Source: Atkinsonella hypoxylon (lineage: Eukaryota; Ascomycota; Sordariomycetes; Hypocreales; Clavicipitaceae). Taken from it: a stretch of DNA of 64,000 nucleotides. The position numbers and the translations under genes are program-made. The stretch spans positions 248,001 to 312,000 of the forward strand of contig JFHB01000011.1 of assembly GCA_000729835.1 (NCBI GenBank). Reading direction: 5' to 3'. The notes under the pieces are model-generated. The model saw only the letters and a list, made by a program, of their open reading frames with translations, was not told the DNA's origin and did not search any database. Below are positions 11,374 through 22,224 of this stretch, in pieces (within the stretch, counting starts at the first letter, position 1; the number at the start of each line of letters is the position of its first letter).

Positions 11374-12546
11374 ATGGCTTTCCCTCCTCGAGGCGGTTCC
11401 CGCGGCGGCGGTGGTATGCGAGGTGGCCGTGGAGGCGGTCGAGGTGGTGGTCGAGGAGGATTTGGCGGCGGTGATCGCGGTGGCCGAGGTGGTGCTCGAG
11501 GTACGATCATCTCCTGTCGAGGGGCAGACGCCCTTTCACCGATGAATTTGGTTCTGACTTCTGGGAATAGGTGGAAGAGGTGCTGCTCGTGGAGGTCGTG
11601 GAGGACCTCGTGGTGGTGGCCGGGGCGGCGCTCGTGGAGGCGGCAAACCTGGTCAGAAGGGCGGTGCCAGGGTTATTGTTGTAGGTTTTCAGCTTTCGTA
11701 CATGACAGGTCTTGATCGAGATAAGCGGCCGGCAGAGCTAATCGTTACACTTTTACAGGAGCCCCATCGCCACCCTGGTGTTTTCGTTGTCCGTGGCGGC
11801 AAAGAAGATGGTATTGCTACCCGAAATCTCACTCCCGGCGAGTCCGTTTATGGCGAGAAGCGTATTTCTGTCGACGAGACTGTTCAGAATGATGATGGGA
11901 CTTCCACAACAACCAAGGTTGAATATCGCATGTGGAACCCCTTCCGAAGCAAGCTCTGCGCTGCTATCGCTGGTGGTGCCGACAACATCTACATGAAGCC
12001 TGGCTCCCGCGTACTGTATCTTGGCGCTGCTTCCGGTACATCAGTTTCTCACGTAGCCGACTTGGTGGGCCCTACGGGCTACGTCTACGCCGTTGAGTTC
12101 TCTCATAGATCTGGCCGTGACCTTATCAACATGGCTTCCAAGCGCACCAACGTTGTCCCCATTGTCGAAGACGCCCGCCAGCCCGCTCGTTACCGCATGA
12201 TCGTTCCTATGGTCGATGTCATCTTTGCCGATGTTGCCCAACCCGATCAGGCACGTATTGTTGCGGTGAACGCCAACTGGTTCCTCAAGGTCGGAGGCGG
12301 CATCGTCATCTCTATCAAAGCCAATTGTATCGACAGTACCGCTCCTCCTGCCGAGGTCTTTGCCAATGAAGTCCAAAAGATGCGTGCTGAATCCATCAAG
12401 CCCAAATATCAGATGACTCTGGGTAAGCTGCCCTCAATCTTTGCCATGTGAGATGTTATGAACATGACACTAAGTTTAATTCTACAGAACCATTCGAGCG
12501 TGACCATTGTCTGGTTGCAGGTGAATACCAGCGCTACAAGTCGTAG
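11374..12546 (+). CDS. NOP1: fibrillarin, rRNA 2'-O-methyltransferase
   Basis: Four exons, 11374-11500, 11571-11680, 11759-12422 and 12488-12546, give 319 residues. Residues 1-75 are a Gly/Arg-rich (RGG) domain split by the first intron. The methyltransferase domain follows, with the SAM motif VLYLGAASGT at about 164-173, an acidic position in YAVEFSHR, and DVIFADVAQPDQ. The last exon encodes EPFERDHCLVAGEY, the usual fibrillarin C-terminus. Fibrillarin is the catalytic subunit of box C/D snoRNPs in the nucleolus and also methylates a histone H2A glutamine in yeast. Length agrees with fungal Nop1 (about 310-330). Both neighbours in this promoter pair serve ribosome production. A complete, ordinary gene. 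Confidence 0.96.
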
Positions 12547-13136
12547 TTCTTAACGTCAGGAAGAAAGACATCGACATGATTTTACCTTTCACGTCTTCAG
12601 GTCAAAATCGTATCTGCTGCCTTGATAACAGGCAGAGTACCCATAGCGTACTCCTGCGACTTGAAAGGTTTTGAAGGGCTCTTATCTGCATCAATTTTCT
12701 GTATGCTTGTTTGGGAATTTCGGGTTTGTTTTTTCAACCATAATGTGCTACTTAACCGACTGGTTTTACCACGGCGAGAAGGCGTTCCGGACTGGGCTGA
12801 AATATGTATGTAACATGCTTTTGGGCGTCCGGACTAACTGAAAGTTATACACTTTGGATCCTGAATGACAAGACCGTAAAACAGTGCTGCAGGCTTGCTA
12901 AATGGCGATGTTGCCTCCGTTAGATCCCGCACGAGTGGCATAGCTTGGCTACTGGTCATTGTTTAGGTCATATATCCCCAAATGATATTCCCCCACCTTT
13001 GGGAATATGATATGAATCAACGCAAAATTAAAAACGCAGGCTAGGAGGAATGCGGAATGCAGCGAACAGGATTCGGCGACAGCATTGAAACTGTTGCGAA
13101 AAAGAAGAAGAAAAAAAAAAACTGTTGTTTATTACT
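12547..13136. other. intergenic, NOP1 3' flank to tRNA-Cys
   Basis: No gene is seen. The A-run at 13111-13121 reads as a T-run on the minus strand just downstream of the tRNA-Cys gene and would serve as its Pol III terminator. Confidence 0.5.
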
Positions 13137-13209
13137 AGTTCGAACGCGGACTTGAACCACGGACTTCACGATTTGCAATCGTACACGCTAACCACTGCGT
13201 CACTCGAAC
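13137..13209 (-). tRNA. tRNA-Cys (anticodon GCA), copy 1
   Basis: Folds as a full 73-nt cloverleaf on the minus strand. The 7-bp acceptor stem is GTTCGAG with TTCGAAC (one G-T pair). The D arm is ACGC/GCGT with an 8-nt loop, the anticodon arm has loop TTGCAAA (anticodon GCA), and the T arm loop is TTCAAGT. The discriminator base is U, the identity base expected for tRNA-Cys. There is no intron. A T-run follows on the minus strand. It differs from the copy at 14947 by one base in the 3' acceptor strand. Confidence 0.93.
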
Positions 13210-13419
13210 TGTGGTGAAAGTGGGGGCCAACTGGCCCTCATATACTTTAGACAATCCATACAGCAACGGTCCTTATTGCAACCGTCGTCAGTCACGGCTG
13301 GAAATCATGGCGTTATGGAAGCGATTCAAAATGGAAACTAACTGGGTTCTTACCTGTCAACGAAGATGAGAACTCGTGAGTGAGCCGTGAAGCGTCAGAA
13401 TTGCGCGAGTTATCTCCCG

Positions 13420-14200
13420 CGACCGACACCCAGTCCTTCAGAGATCTTGATGGAATACCCCCAAGGCCCTTTGTAGCTTGAACTGATAGAAAGTTCCGTG
13501 AACGTTAGCCTTGAAGATCCTCTAGGCGTGTTGTTCTCATGAGAAAAGTTCCTCTGGGCTTCTGCCCACTTTCATGCCCCTGATTCCGGACCCTGCAGGA
13601 TAATGAACCAGCTGGAATGGCATTGCGATGCCTATAAAACGTCACTGGAAATATATTCGCCAAGCTTCCTACGGGAAGAAGTCTCGCGAAACGTTTGAAG
13701 TGGAGCAATGTGGACTTCGAGTCTGTCGAACGAATTCAGACTGCAAGACTGTCTTCCCAGTCGTCTAAGCACAAATCCGCAAGTACATTCTCATCATTGA
13801 TATGGCACAGATCCAAGTGCAAGAGGAGTTCATCAGGTGAGATACTGTGATCAGCGTTCTACTTGACAGTACGCAGATGGCGTCCTCTGCGTCGTTCACT
13901 TCACAAATTTGATACAGATCGCTCTCTGGTTTCAACTTTATTCGACATCTAAGGGTAATCTTTGAGATGAATGGACAATATTTTATCGTCCCCAACTGGA
14001 TTGTAACATCTTTGGTATAGTGTGAGATAATCGCTAGACTGACGAAATCTGCCAGGGTTGTATTTCCTGTGACATTACCCATCTGCTGCGCCAAGTCCTC
14101 CTCTAGACCTGTGTACCAAGAGGCTCATGATCTGCTGATTTCTAACCTCAAGCTTTCAGCTGCCTCTTCAAGCTCTTCGGTCTTAGATTTTGGGGTAAAG
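13420..14200 (-). pseudogene. decayed protein-coding sequence between the tRNA-Cys genes
   Basis: On the minus strand, stretches that read like ordinary protein are broken by stops and shifts of frame. About 14190-13765 reads as a Glu/Leu-rich helix, an internal stop near 14130, then an open stretch to 13765. A neighbouring frame takes over near 13850 with SPDELLLHLDLCHINDENV and runs to a stop. A third block at about 13545-13425 (SISSSYKGPWGYSIKIS) is again protein-like and ends at a stop. I cannot name the family. The reading as a pseudogene is inference from amino-acid texture; a set of unrecognised introns is the alternative, though the in-frame stops and missing splice signals argue against it. 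Confidence 0.3.
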
Positions 14201-14946
14201 TCTCGGTAGTATAGCCATCCTCATATCACAATAGGCATTGATAAGGTAGTCAAGTGCAGCACCCCCTCTTTCTTGCTGCGAGAATGTTTGTAGAGTAGCC
14301 TAACGGCAAGTGTTTCCTTAGATAGTGCGTCTCAAGCGCTCACTAGTGAGAGATCTCACAGGTCACAAGATATTGCAAATACGTCGTGTTGAAGCGGTTT
14401 CTCTAGAAAACGAGGTGGCAATTGGCTCAAGGCTTGACCTAAGTACTTTCGGAAAATCCCCGACCGGGCTCAGAAGCCAGGCGTCAATTGAAGAATTCTG
14501 GCATTTACTTACTCAGGCATGAAAGTTATTCTTGGAATTCCAGACAAGATGTCCTTTTAAACACACTGCCACCAAGGCCAAAGCGTCAATGATCCGATTT
14601 TGGTATACAATATACGATATTGGGTTTTCACAATGAAGTATCTTGGAAAAGCGGAGGTAAGTTGTTCAAGCCAATATTTAGGGCATTTATACTTATTAGA
14701 GGCATGGACATACACTGCTTTGCTTCATCGGAGCAATCACAAACTCAACAGCTATTCTGGCGCCCTCAAGCTTGCTTCCCCGCTAATTGCAGAGACGCTG
14801 CAAGCTAACTTCATCAAAGCAGTCGAGGCAGTTATAGAGTACTAGGCTATTCAAAACCATGATTATACGTTGCGTGCTTGTGAACGAAATGGAATAGCAC
14901 GTGAAAATCATAGTATATAATTTGTCTTTCGTCTCTCTGTTCGCAG

Positions 14947-15019
14947 GTTCGAGTGACGCAGTGGTTAGCGTGTACGATTGCAAATCGTGAAGTCCGTGGT
15001 TCAAGTCCGCGCTCGAACT
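14947..15019 (+). tRNA. tRNA-Cys (anticodon GCA), copy 2
   Basis: A 73-nt cloverleaf with the same arms as copy 1 and a perfectly paired acceptor stem (GTTCGAG with CTCGAAC). The anticodon is GCA, the discriminator is U, and there is no intron. TTTTT at 15025-15029 is a normal Pol III terminator. It points away from copy 1, 1.74 kb to the left. Confidence 0.94.
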
Positions 15020-17692
15020 TAACCTTTTTCGGTAAATGTGTCCTCACATTTTTGTATTTTCCATGTTAGAAGAGTTTCACTTCTCTTCCCTTTTTGGTTG
15101 GTTTTATTCCTTTCTTCCTTCCTAACAAGTTCCATATCACTGCGTAGGTTGGGCCTCTATACGTGCTGTCATGATTTCCGGCCCAAGGCACGACTTTTAA
15201 ACCTTTTTAGGTTGGCATCACAATCTTTGTAGTGAAATTCATCCATGTCAATAGACCCAACGTACCCTCCCCTCCGTCTGGGAAGAATGGTCCTTGAGCC
15301 TGAAGTGTCTTATTAGCCTGCAAGAAGTCCTCGTCCTTCTCTCTCAATCCGCAGATCCTGCTGCCACCGTGCATACCATGTCATGTAGGATGTAGTTGAC
15401 CAGTTAACTCCTGCTGTTGATGAAATAAGGGCAACGACATGCTTACCGCTAACTACTATCCAGCATATAAACCTGCGCTAGAGGGCTACAAGGACAGGTA
15501 AATGGGTAGTTATCTACCTATGAAATATCGAATGGTGAGCGAAATGATTGTCCGACCTGTGAACCGGGAATGCAATCCTAGCTAGGGTTGGACAATGCGA
15601 CATCTGCCGGGGGTGTAGTGAGCTGATGCCGAATGCCCCTTGCTTGAATGGATTGATGTCGGTTCGTGATGGATGGATGCCTTCCTGAACCATGGAATAG
15701 CAAAACAGGGCTGACGGGACCACACTTGCGGCATTTATCTCGTTTCAAACCCTGACAGCTGGGCACGAGTCTGTGTGAGAGAGCATTTAAGCGAGCCATC
15801 ATGCAAATCGACCTAGATGCACGCACACATTTCACGTCTTGTTGGGAAAAGAGGATACGCCGGCGTTCACACGGACGGGAGTCACGGAGTCAATTTGTTA
15901 TCAGATGCCATAGCGAGGGAGGTCTGACGCCGAGATCGGTCAGTGCGAGACATGAGTGGCAAGGGCAGTTGGGCTCAAAGGTCCGTCACAATGCCAATTG
16001 ATCGATTGATAAGATTAGGAAGGTGACGGACGTGTGGGCCAGTACTGGGCCGCTCTTAACCGAGATTAGCTCTTGGAAGTGATTCTAGGTACATGGTTGT
16101 AAGCAAGCCTTTAGTTTCAAAGACTGTAGCGATACAGAGCACTTTTGATTTCGTTGAGTGTGGCAAGGCGACAACCAGGTCGTGCACAGGCTGTGCTGTC
16201 TAATCAATCACGACTGGCGGGTCTAAAAGGTCTGATGCGTATTCCGTAAAGAGGTACCCACCTTAACACAAGGTAGATCATCTGGCGTGGGGCCGAGGAG
16301 GCGCTGGCCTAACGAGTCACGCGTTGGGGCTAGAAAAAGCATCAAGGCAGAAAGACATTGAGGCGCTGAATGCCGGCCAAGACCCAGGTTCGCACTGTGT
16401 CAATTTTGAGCAATAGTTTCTGGGCTCACCTCCGATCTTCGGCGCAGCCGCTTTAAATTTCTTTTTCAATGGCACCAGAATGTAATTAGTTGAGGCGCGT
16501 TGTTAGCAGCTAAACCGACGATGAGTGATTCCACCAGATGATAGTTCTGCGACTGTGCTGAGGATGCAGGTCTAGAATTATCAGAATCTCGGCATGTACA
16601 TGTGTTGATACGAGCCGGTCAGTTCGGTCGGCTACCTAGTTGCCTATTTACAGTACTATAGTTTAAATAGAACAGATAACAGCGGTGAGTGTGAGCACGT
16701 GACTGAGGCAGTTCACACTGTGTTTGTTTCTGGTGGGTCGGCCCACTCTGTGCAAGTTTTGCTGGTCTGACTAACAGGGCTCGATTGATAAGCTGGGGAG
16801 CTTCGGTATCAGATCGTCTGCACAAGGGATGAAAATGTGCAGGAGCTCCCTGCCATATGAAGTGGAGTGAAGCAGAGGCTCCTGTAACTCGACATCTGCA
16901 CCGTGCATTCATAAAACTCACACATGCTCTGCAATTTCGCGCCTCCAGGTCATTCCAGGCCACGAATGCATGTGTCGTGACAGGCTGGAGCCCGCATTTC
17001 TCCGACTCACGCAAGTCGTGGTTGTTACGTGCCTCCATATGCACAGTGCCAACAGTACCCCTGTCGCTTCCGCAACATTGACTGGACTGATTGATTAAAT
17101 TCCGATGGGCCGGGGGCCTGTCCAATCAAGACGTGGCAAAGCGTCTCGCACAGTGTTGCAAACCTCCCGGTTGGTATTCTGTCATGGGCTGCGCTAATGC
17201 TTCACACTCGGCCGCCACTTGGATGGATCCCCACCACCTGTCAATCTTCCGACATCTCGCCTCGTGCAGTGTTCATTCACTTCCGTCTTTCCTGCAAACT
17301 GAAGCATAGTTACTCTTTTTTCTTTTCGCTCTTCCCCCGGCCAAACTGAACGCGATGCCATATCAATCACTCTTCTGAAGACGTCAAGATTATGCGTCCA
17401 TCATAGTTATCATCGTGTCTTCGCCCAACAGTTCTCATCTCGAAACAACCACATCCTACAATCCTCTTGCCTCGCGGCCGCTAATTAACGTCCCTTCCAC
17501 CCTACAGCCGGTCCCGTCGACCACGCATGTGAAGCAGCCGAATCCTCCTCTAGAGCCGCTCACTGTCCCTGTCTCGCTACGCACGCGCGCTATCAGTCGA
17601 TTCGTTGGGCCATTAATGCTACGCCTGCCCTTCGCATCACCACACACAGTCTGCCCTCTCGCTTGTTGTCTTTTCATCGCCATTCGCACACT
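15020..17692. other. long intergenic region upstream of the flavoprotein gene
   Basis: 2.67 kb in which I see no supported gene. The longest frame (16619-17125, minus, 168 codons) has no recognisable domain and ordinary chance composition. The last 400 bases are pyrimidine-rich and probably hold the promoter and leader of the gene at 17693. Confidence 0.45.
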
Positions 17693-19552
17693 ATGGTTTA
17701 TTCCCCCCCTGAGGCAAGTGGTCTCGTAGCCACTACATCCGACTGCATTCCTTCAGAGCCTAAAGCACCGTCAATTGCCCCGTCATTGACCTATTCTGAA
17801 GAGTCGGACGATCAGGACGAACTCACTGCTACAGGCCAGCCCCGCCAACGTCGAGCGTCAACCAGGCTTATTGCGCAAAATGCCCGCGATATTCAGCGCA
17901 TCACTGGAGAGACTACGGCCGAGTTCGTTGGGCGCTGCTGCGGTGGCGGCTGCTGCTTGATGGGCTCGCGTCACCCTGGAGTCGACTACGAGACCGTCCC
18001 TCTTCCAGATAACGATGCTTTCCGATCTCTCGGTCTCAAGATTGGTGATATTCCCACCACGCTGACAAAGATTGCCGACTTGCCAGAGAAAACCATCTCT
18101 TTCAGAGCAATCCCCAGTCCCAGAAGCGCTTCTTCCCTCAGCGACTCCGGCATCTCCCTCGATTCCGACCTGGATCTGGAATCCATCAAAAGCAGCACAG
18201 TGCCAACGGCGGATGATGTGCGCCTTGACCAAACGTCCGCAAATATTGACACATCAGTTCAGCCTCCTCGATTTGTTCAGCCGCATCCTCCTTATCATGT
18301 TTATCCCGCAAGAATCCATGCTGCTCGAGAATTGACTAAAGATGGCGCGGAGAAGCGAACATATCACTTTGAACTAGATATCACAGACTACCCTGACGAG
18401 GAAGGCACCGATTTCAAGGTTGGAGGTGCAATTGGTGTCATGGCTCCCAATTGCGAATTAATCGTCGAGGACGTCCTTGACGCGCTCATGGTGCCTCGGT
18501 TTCTGCGCGACAAGCCCATTCTTATGACTACGACGAAGGGCAGATATCCTACCGTTTGGGGTGACGATAAACCAAGAGAACTTGTTACGACACGTCGTGA
18601 CCTGCTCACCTGGTGTACTGATCTCCAATCGTATCCTCCGACCAGGCCGTTGATTAGGGTCCTTGCCGAACACGCTGCTGACGAAGACGAGAAGAAAATC
18701 CTCATGTTCCTGTGCTCAGCAGAGGGTCAGGGAATCTTCTGCAATTTTCGTGCTGGTACTCATATTACTGTGTCGCAGCTTCTCAATGCTTTCCCTAGTT
18801 CTCACCCGCCCCTGGATGAGCTTCTATCCTGCCTTCAACCCTTGATGCCTCGATTCTACTCTCTATCCAATGACCCGCATGAATCATTCCAGATCAAAGA
18901 TCAGAAGCAGCATCGTCTCATCGAAATTGCCGTCACTGTGCACGAGACCACTGATTGGAGAACGGGCTGCCGGACCGGCGTTGGTTCCGGATTCTTCGAA
19001 CGTCAGGCTCGCCGCTACATTCGGGCGAAAGAAGCCGGAGAGAAGAATCCAAAAATTTATGTCCCCATGTTCAAAGGGCTTATGGCCAATCCCTTGGCCA
19101 AACAGTTCAACTCAGACGGACCTATGCTGCTCATCGGCGCTGGTGTCGGTATAGCTCCTTTCCGTGGTTTTGTTCAGCGGCGTTTGAGGCAGGCCAACTG
19201 CGCCAACAAGGTGTGGGTTTTGCAGGGCATCCGAGACTCTCTTGTCGACGAGATTTATAGCGGCGAATGGGGCGTTCACGAAGATGAGGTGAAACGAGTC
19301 GTACAAAGCCGCCGCGGTGAAGGCCGTTATGTCCAAGAAGAAGTGCAAAACCAGGCCGACCTTGTATGGTACATTGCCAATACTGTCGATGGCCGCATCT
19401 TTGTCTGCGGTAGTTCCAAAGGCATGGGTGAGGGTGTTGAAGACGCCCTCGTGCAGGTCGCTATGTCCAAAGGCAACCTGGAACGTGAGGAGGCCAAGAA
19501 CTTCTGGCAGCTCAAGAAGGAGGCTGGCCAGTACATTGCCGAGACCTGGTAA
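17693..19552 (+). CDS. CPR-like FAD/NADPH oxidoreductase lacking an FMN domain
   Basis: One uninterrupted exon of 619 residues, starting at the ATG of MVYSPPE (17693). Residues 1-200 are mostly low-complexity, with a Cys-rich motif RCCGGGCC at about 81-88. Residues about 205-460 match the FAD-binding domain of the cytochrome P450 reductase/sulfite reductase/NOS family, with RFYSLSN at about 386-392 (the FAD-binding R-x-Y-S signature). The NADPH module has GAGVGIAPFRGF near 480, VCGSSKGMGEG near 570, and ends in an aromatic residue (ETW), as CPR-type reductases do. No flavodoxin-like FMN domain precedes it, so it is not a full diflavin reductase. It should take electrons from NADPH to FAD; the acceptor is unknown. 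The Cys cluster could bind a metal or be lipid-modified (inference). Confidence 0.85.
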   Translation: MVYSPPEASGLVATTSDCIPSEPKAPSIAPSLTYSEESDDQDELTATGQPRQRRASTRLIAQNARDIQRITGETTAEFVGRCCGGGCCLMGSRHPGVDYETVPLPDNDAFRSLGLKIGDIPTTLTKIADLPEKTISFRAIPSPRSASSLSDSGISLDSDLDLESIKSSTVPTADDVRLDQTSANIDTSVQPPRFVQPHPPYHVYPARIHAARELTKDGAEKRTYHFELDITDYPDEEGTDFKVGGAIGVMAPNCELIVEDVLDALMVPRFLRDKPILMTTTKGRYPTVWGDDKPRELVTTRRDLLTWCTDLQSYPPTRPLIRVLAEHAADEDEKKILMFLCSAEGQGIFCNFRAGTHITVSQLLNAFPSSHPPLDELLSCLQPLMPRFYSLSNDPHESFQIKDQKQHRLIEIAVTVHETTDWRTGCRTGVGSGFFERQARRYIRAKEAGEKNPKIYVPMFKGLMANPLAKQFNSDGPMLLIGAGVGIAPFRGFVQRRLRQANCANKVWVLQGIRDSLVDEIYSGEWGVHEDEVKRVVQSRRGEGRYVQEEVQNQADLVWYIANTVDGRIFVCGSSKGMGEGVEDALVQVAMSKGNLEREEAKNFWQLKKEAGQYIAETW

Positions 19553-20391
19553 ACGCTTGTGTCTTTTTGAAGTGTTACCTGGAGACGAGGTCTTTTGTAC
19601 ACTATAATGCCCGCCTGGGCCGCCTGGGGTAATTAATTAATTGTCTCCTTGTTGGAAGTTGTGTAAGATGGTGGGCAATTGAGCGAGTAGCTGGATTCTC
19701 TTGTTCTGTATTTGCCATGATATCTGTAGCACGGGGAAGGAAAAAAAAAAAAAAAAACAGTCGAGCATTTTAGACGTCCTTTGCATTCATCACATGCATT
19801 GACTGGGAATTGCCCAACTATGTGTCTTTTATGGCAGCGGCGGCATTTTTGGAGTTGGAGTTTCACGTCACAACATTTGCATCACTGTCAAGTTGGAGCG
19901 CGATTCGCTTACGGCGTGAAAATAGCCGCACGAGCACTTTCATGTCGGCCGTCGGTCAGTCCGCCAGTCGGAAATGGGAAAGTTAGAATTTGGAAATAGA
20001 TTTAGTAGCATGCAATGTTGGGGCAACCTTTTACTGGTGCTGTAAGACGTCCATGGAAAGGTGCCAGATGAAATCTGCCTAGAATTGCACGTACACATTG
20101 CACGTACACATTGCACGTACACATTGCTCTCGTCTGCTGTTGAGCTGCGAGTTGTGTTGCGCGCTGGAAATACTGGGGGCTGCTCTTGACGCTGGGCCAG
20201 ATAGAATAGAACTGAATATATCAATTTTTGAACGCAGATGACCTTGCCATGTGTGATACGTGCGTCATGTCCATGTCGCAGAGTTCAAAGGGAGACTGAG
20301 CCCAGCTGTCAACAATCATGAGCGGTTGCTCTATTTGCATGTACAAATGGGTAAAACCAATGCCTGGATTTCCTTTCGCCGTCTTCATCCT
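19553..20391. other. convergent intergenic region with A-run and 13-bp minisatellite
   Basis: Between the 3' ends of the flavoprotein gene and the phosphatidylserine decarboxylase gene. It contains an A-run (about 19740-19757) and a three-copy tandem repeat annotated separately. No gene is supported. Confidence 0.5.
20087..20125 (+). repeat. 13-bp tandem repeat, three copies
   Basis: Three perfect copies of GCACGTACACATT in direct tandem order. Each unit contains a CACGTA half E-box. It lies in the 3' flank of two convergent genes. Confidence 0.95.
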
Positions 20392-22224
20392 TTAATCCTC
20401 GACAACACGACCTAAACACTGTCCCATCTTGATCTTCTGACCCTTCTCTACCGCCCACTGCCACCCTGTTGATGGCTGCCCAGGCTCACGCTTCTCAGAT
20501 GGCGCCTCAAAAACCAACACAATGGTGCTGCCCAACTGGAAGCCGCCCATTTCCTCACCCCGTCGGAGCGCGTGCCCGCGGAGGACGACACTGGCGTTCT
20601 CGTAGGTCGCTTCCGCAAATCCGAGATACTGTTCCCCCCTTCGCGCGGCTTCCTCGGCAGCACGGTCGGCCGCTGTATCTGTGAGAAGGCTGTTTGTTCG
20701 GAGTTCACGATCGAAATTGATCTTGATGGAGCCGACGTTGGTTGCTCCGACGGCAATGTAGCTGAAAAAGCCGTAGCGCCATCGGCCCAGCAGCACGACG
20801 CGCTCGTTCAACGTGAAGAGGCCGGGGAGGGTTCTCTGGAGGTATGGCGACACGCTGTATAGCTCGCCGGGAAAATGACGTCGTCGCTCCACCACCCAAT
20901 TTGTTGGCGAGTGGAATCGGTGATAGTCGCCTGGTGCCAGGTAAATCACAGCATAATAGAGTGAGGCGCCTCTGTCCGAGGACAGAATGTCATACCATGG
21001 CTTCTCCCCTAAAGCTAGCTCTGCACGGACTTCCGAAACGGCGCCCTGAGAAACTTCTGTTGATGCATCTGGTGTAGCTGTTGCCTGTGGTACTTTCTTA
21101 TCAGCCTGGCCAGAAAGCAAGTCGGGCAATGTGTACGTGATGCCGTTGACTCTGGCAAATTCTTCCTCCTGCTTCACGATTTCCTCATCCTTACGGGCTA
21201 CACCGTCTGGTTTTTGGCCGGATTCTGCGTCCTGGCTCGACGCTATGCTGGCTGCAGGCTTGTTCTGACCGAGAAGAGCATCAACGGTGTAAGTCATTCC
21301 TTTGACTTGCTCAATATCTCCGCCCTCGATCCGTCCATACTGAAGGACTTTGCCGTCAGAAGGGGAGACCAGCGCATGGCTATCAGGGTCAATGGGGCGG
21401 GCGCCTGGTTTAAGCGTTCGGTAGAAGAAGGCTGCCAGATTCGGGTACGCATGAAGATCTGGTTCGGAGACTTCGTCGAGACTGACATTGAGGTGGTCAG
21501 TTGCACATCGTTTGACTGGCCCAGATCCTTCCAAAAGACACCTACTTGACACCAAAGATGAAAGAATAGAGTTTGAATCCCGGAACTCGCAAGTAATATG
21601 GAATCGTCAACTCATTGAACTTGCCCCAAAGTCGTGAGATCGCTTTCAATGGCAGCGTAGACATCACTTGGACTTGCCTAAGGCGCGTTTAGTCGACATA
21701 ACTGGCACAATGTCTCAGCTAAGCTAAGCTGTAGTCTTGGACGGAGCTTACCATGGTCCGTCAGGTCGGATCCTGGGCCGCCGTCCTGGCTTTTCGTCCG
21801 ATATACCGTCGGCCTCCTGCTGGCGCTTCCTTTCCTCCCGGGCCGTAACCTTGTAGAATTGGACCAGGCCGAGGAAGCCAATGCCCACACCCACAGGGAT
21901 GTGATACCAAGTGATCTTGCTGTTTCGGAGCGCTTCGCCCAAGCGTTGTGAGAAGCGCGGTCTTTTGCCAGAGCTCGATGAGAAGCTCCGTGTCGCGGTG
22001 GGCCTTCGGAAGGAATGTCTCGGCCGAACAATGAGGCTTGTGACAAGCTGATTTGAGCAGCTGGAGCAACGAGAGCGCATCATGGGAAGCGCTTGGCGTC
22101 GCAGGAGCTGGCCAGAGCCAACCCCCAAAACTGCCATCATTGTGTGGCGGGATAATGAAGTGCAGCGACGATTGATGATAGAATGGCAAGGCCAAAGTGC
22201 CGATGACGAGGAGCCGAGTTGCAA
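20392..22224 (-). CDS. PSD1: mitochondrial phosphatidylserine decarboxylase
   Basis: Three minus-strand exons, 22224-21752, 21677-21546 and 21481-20392, give up to 564 residues. The N-terminus is rich in Arg and Ser with no acidic residue before about residue 97, a good mitochondrial presequence, and is followed by a membrane segment at about 106-124. Exon 2 carries the family block STLPLKAISRLWGKFNELTIP; exon 3 begins with LDEVSEPDL. The autocatalytic LGST motif lies at about 518-521, where cleavage makes the pyruvoyl group. The enzyme converts phosphatidylserine to phosphatidylethanolamine at the inner membrane. In-frame ATGs at 22140 and 22083 are alternative starts; the longest is given. 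An insert at about 259-327 contains two copies of a GMTYTVDALL-like motif. A sound gene, divergent from the HERP-like gene. Confidence 0.94.

Noticed and set aside
16619..17125. 168-codon minus-strand frame upstream of the flavoprotein gene
   Set aside because: No domain, no protein-like segment structure, Cys/His/Arg composition of random frames; the region looks intergenic.
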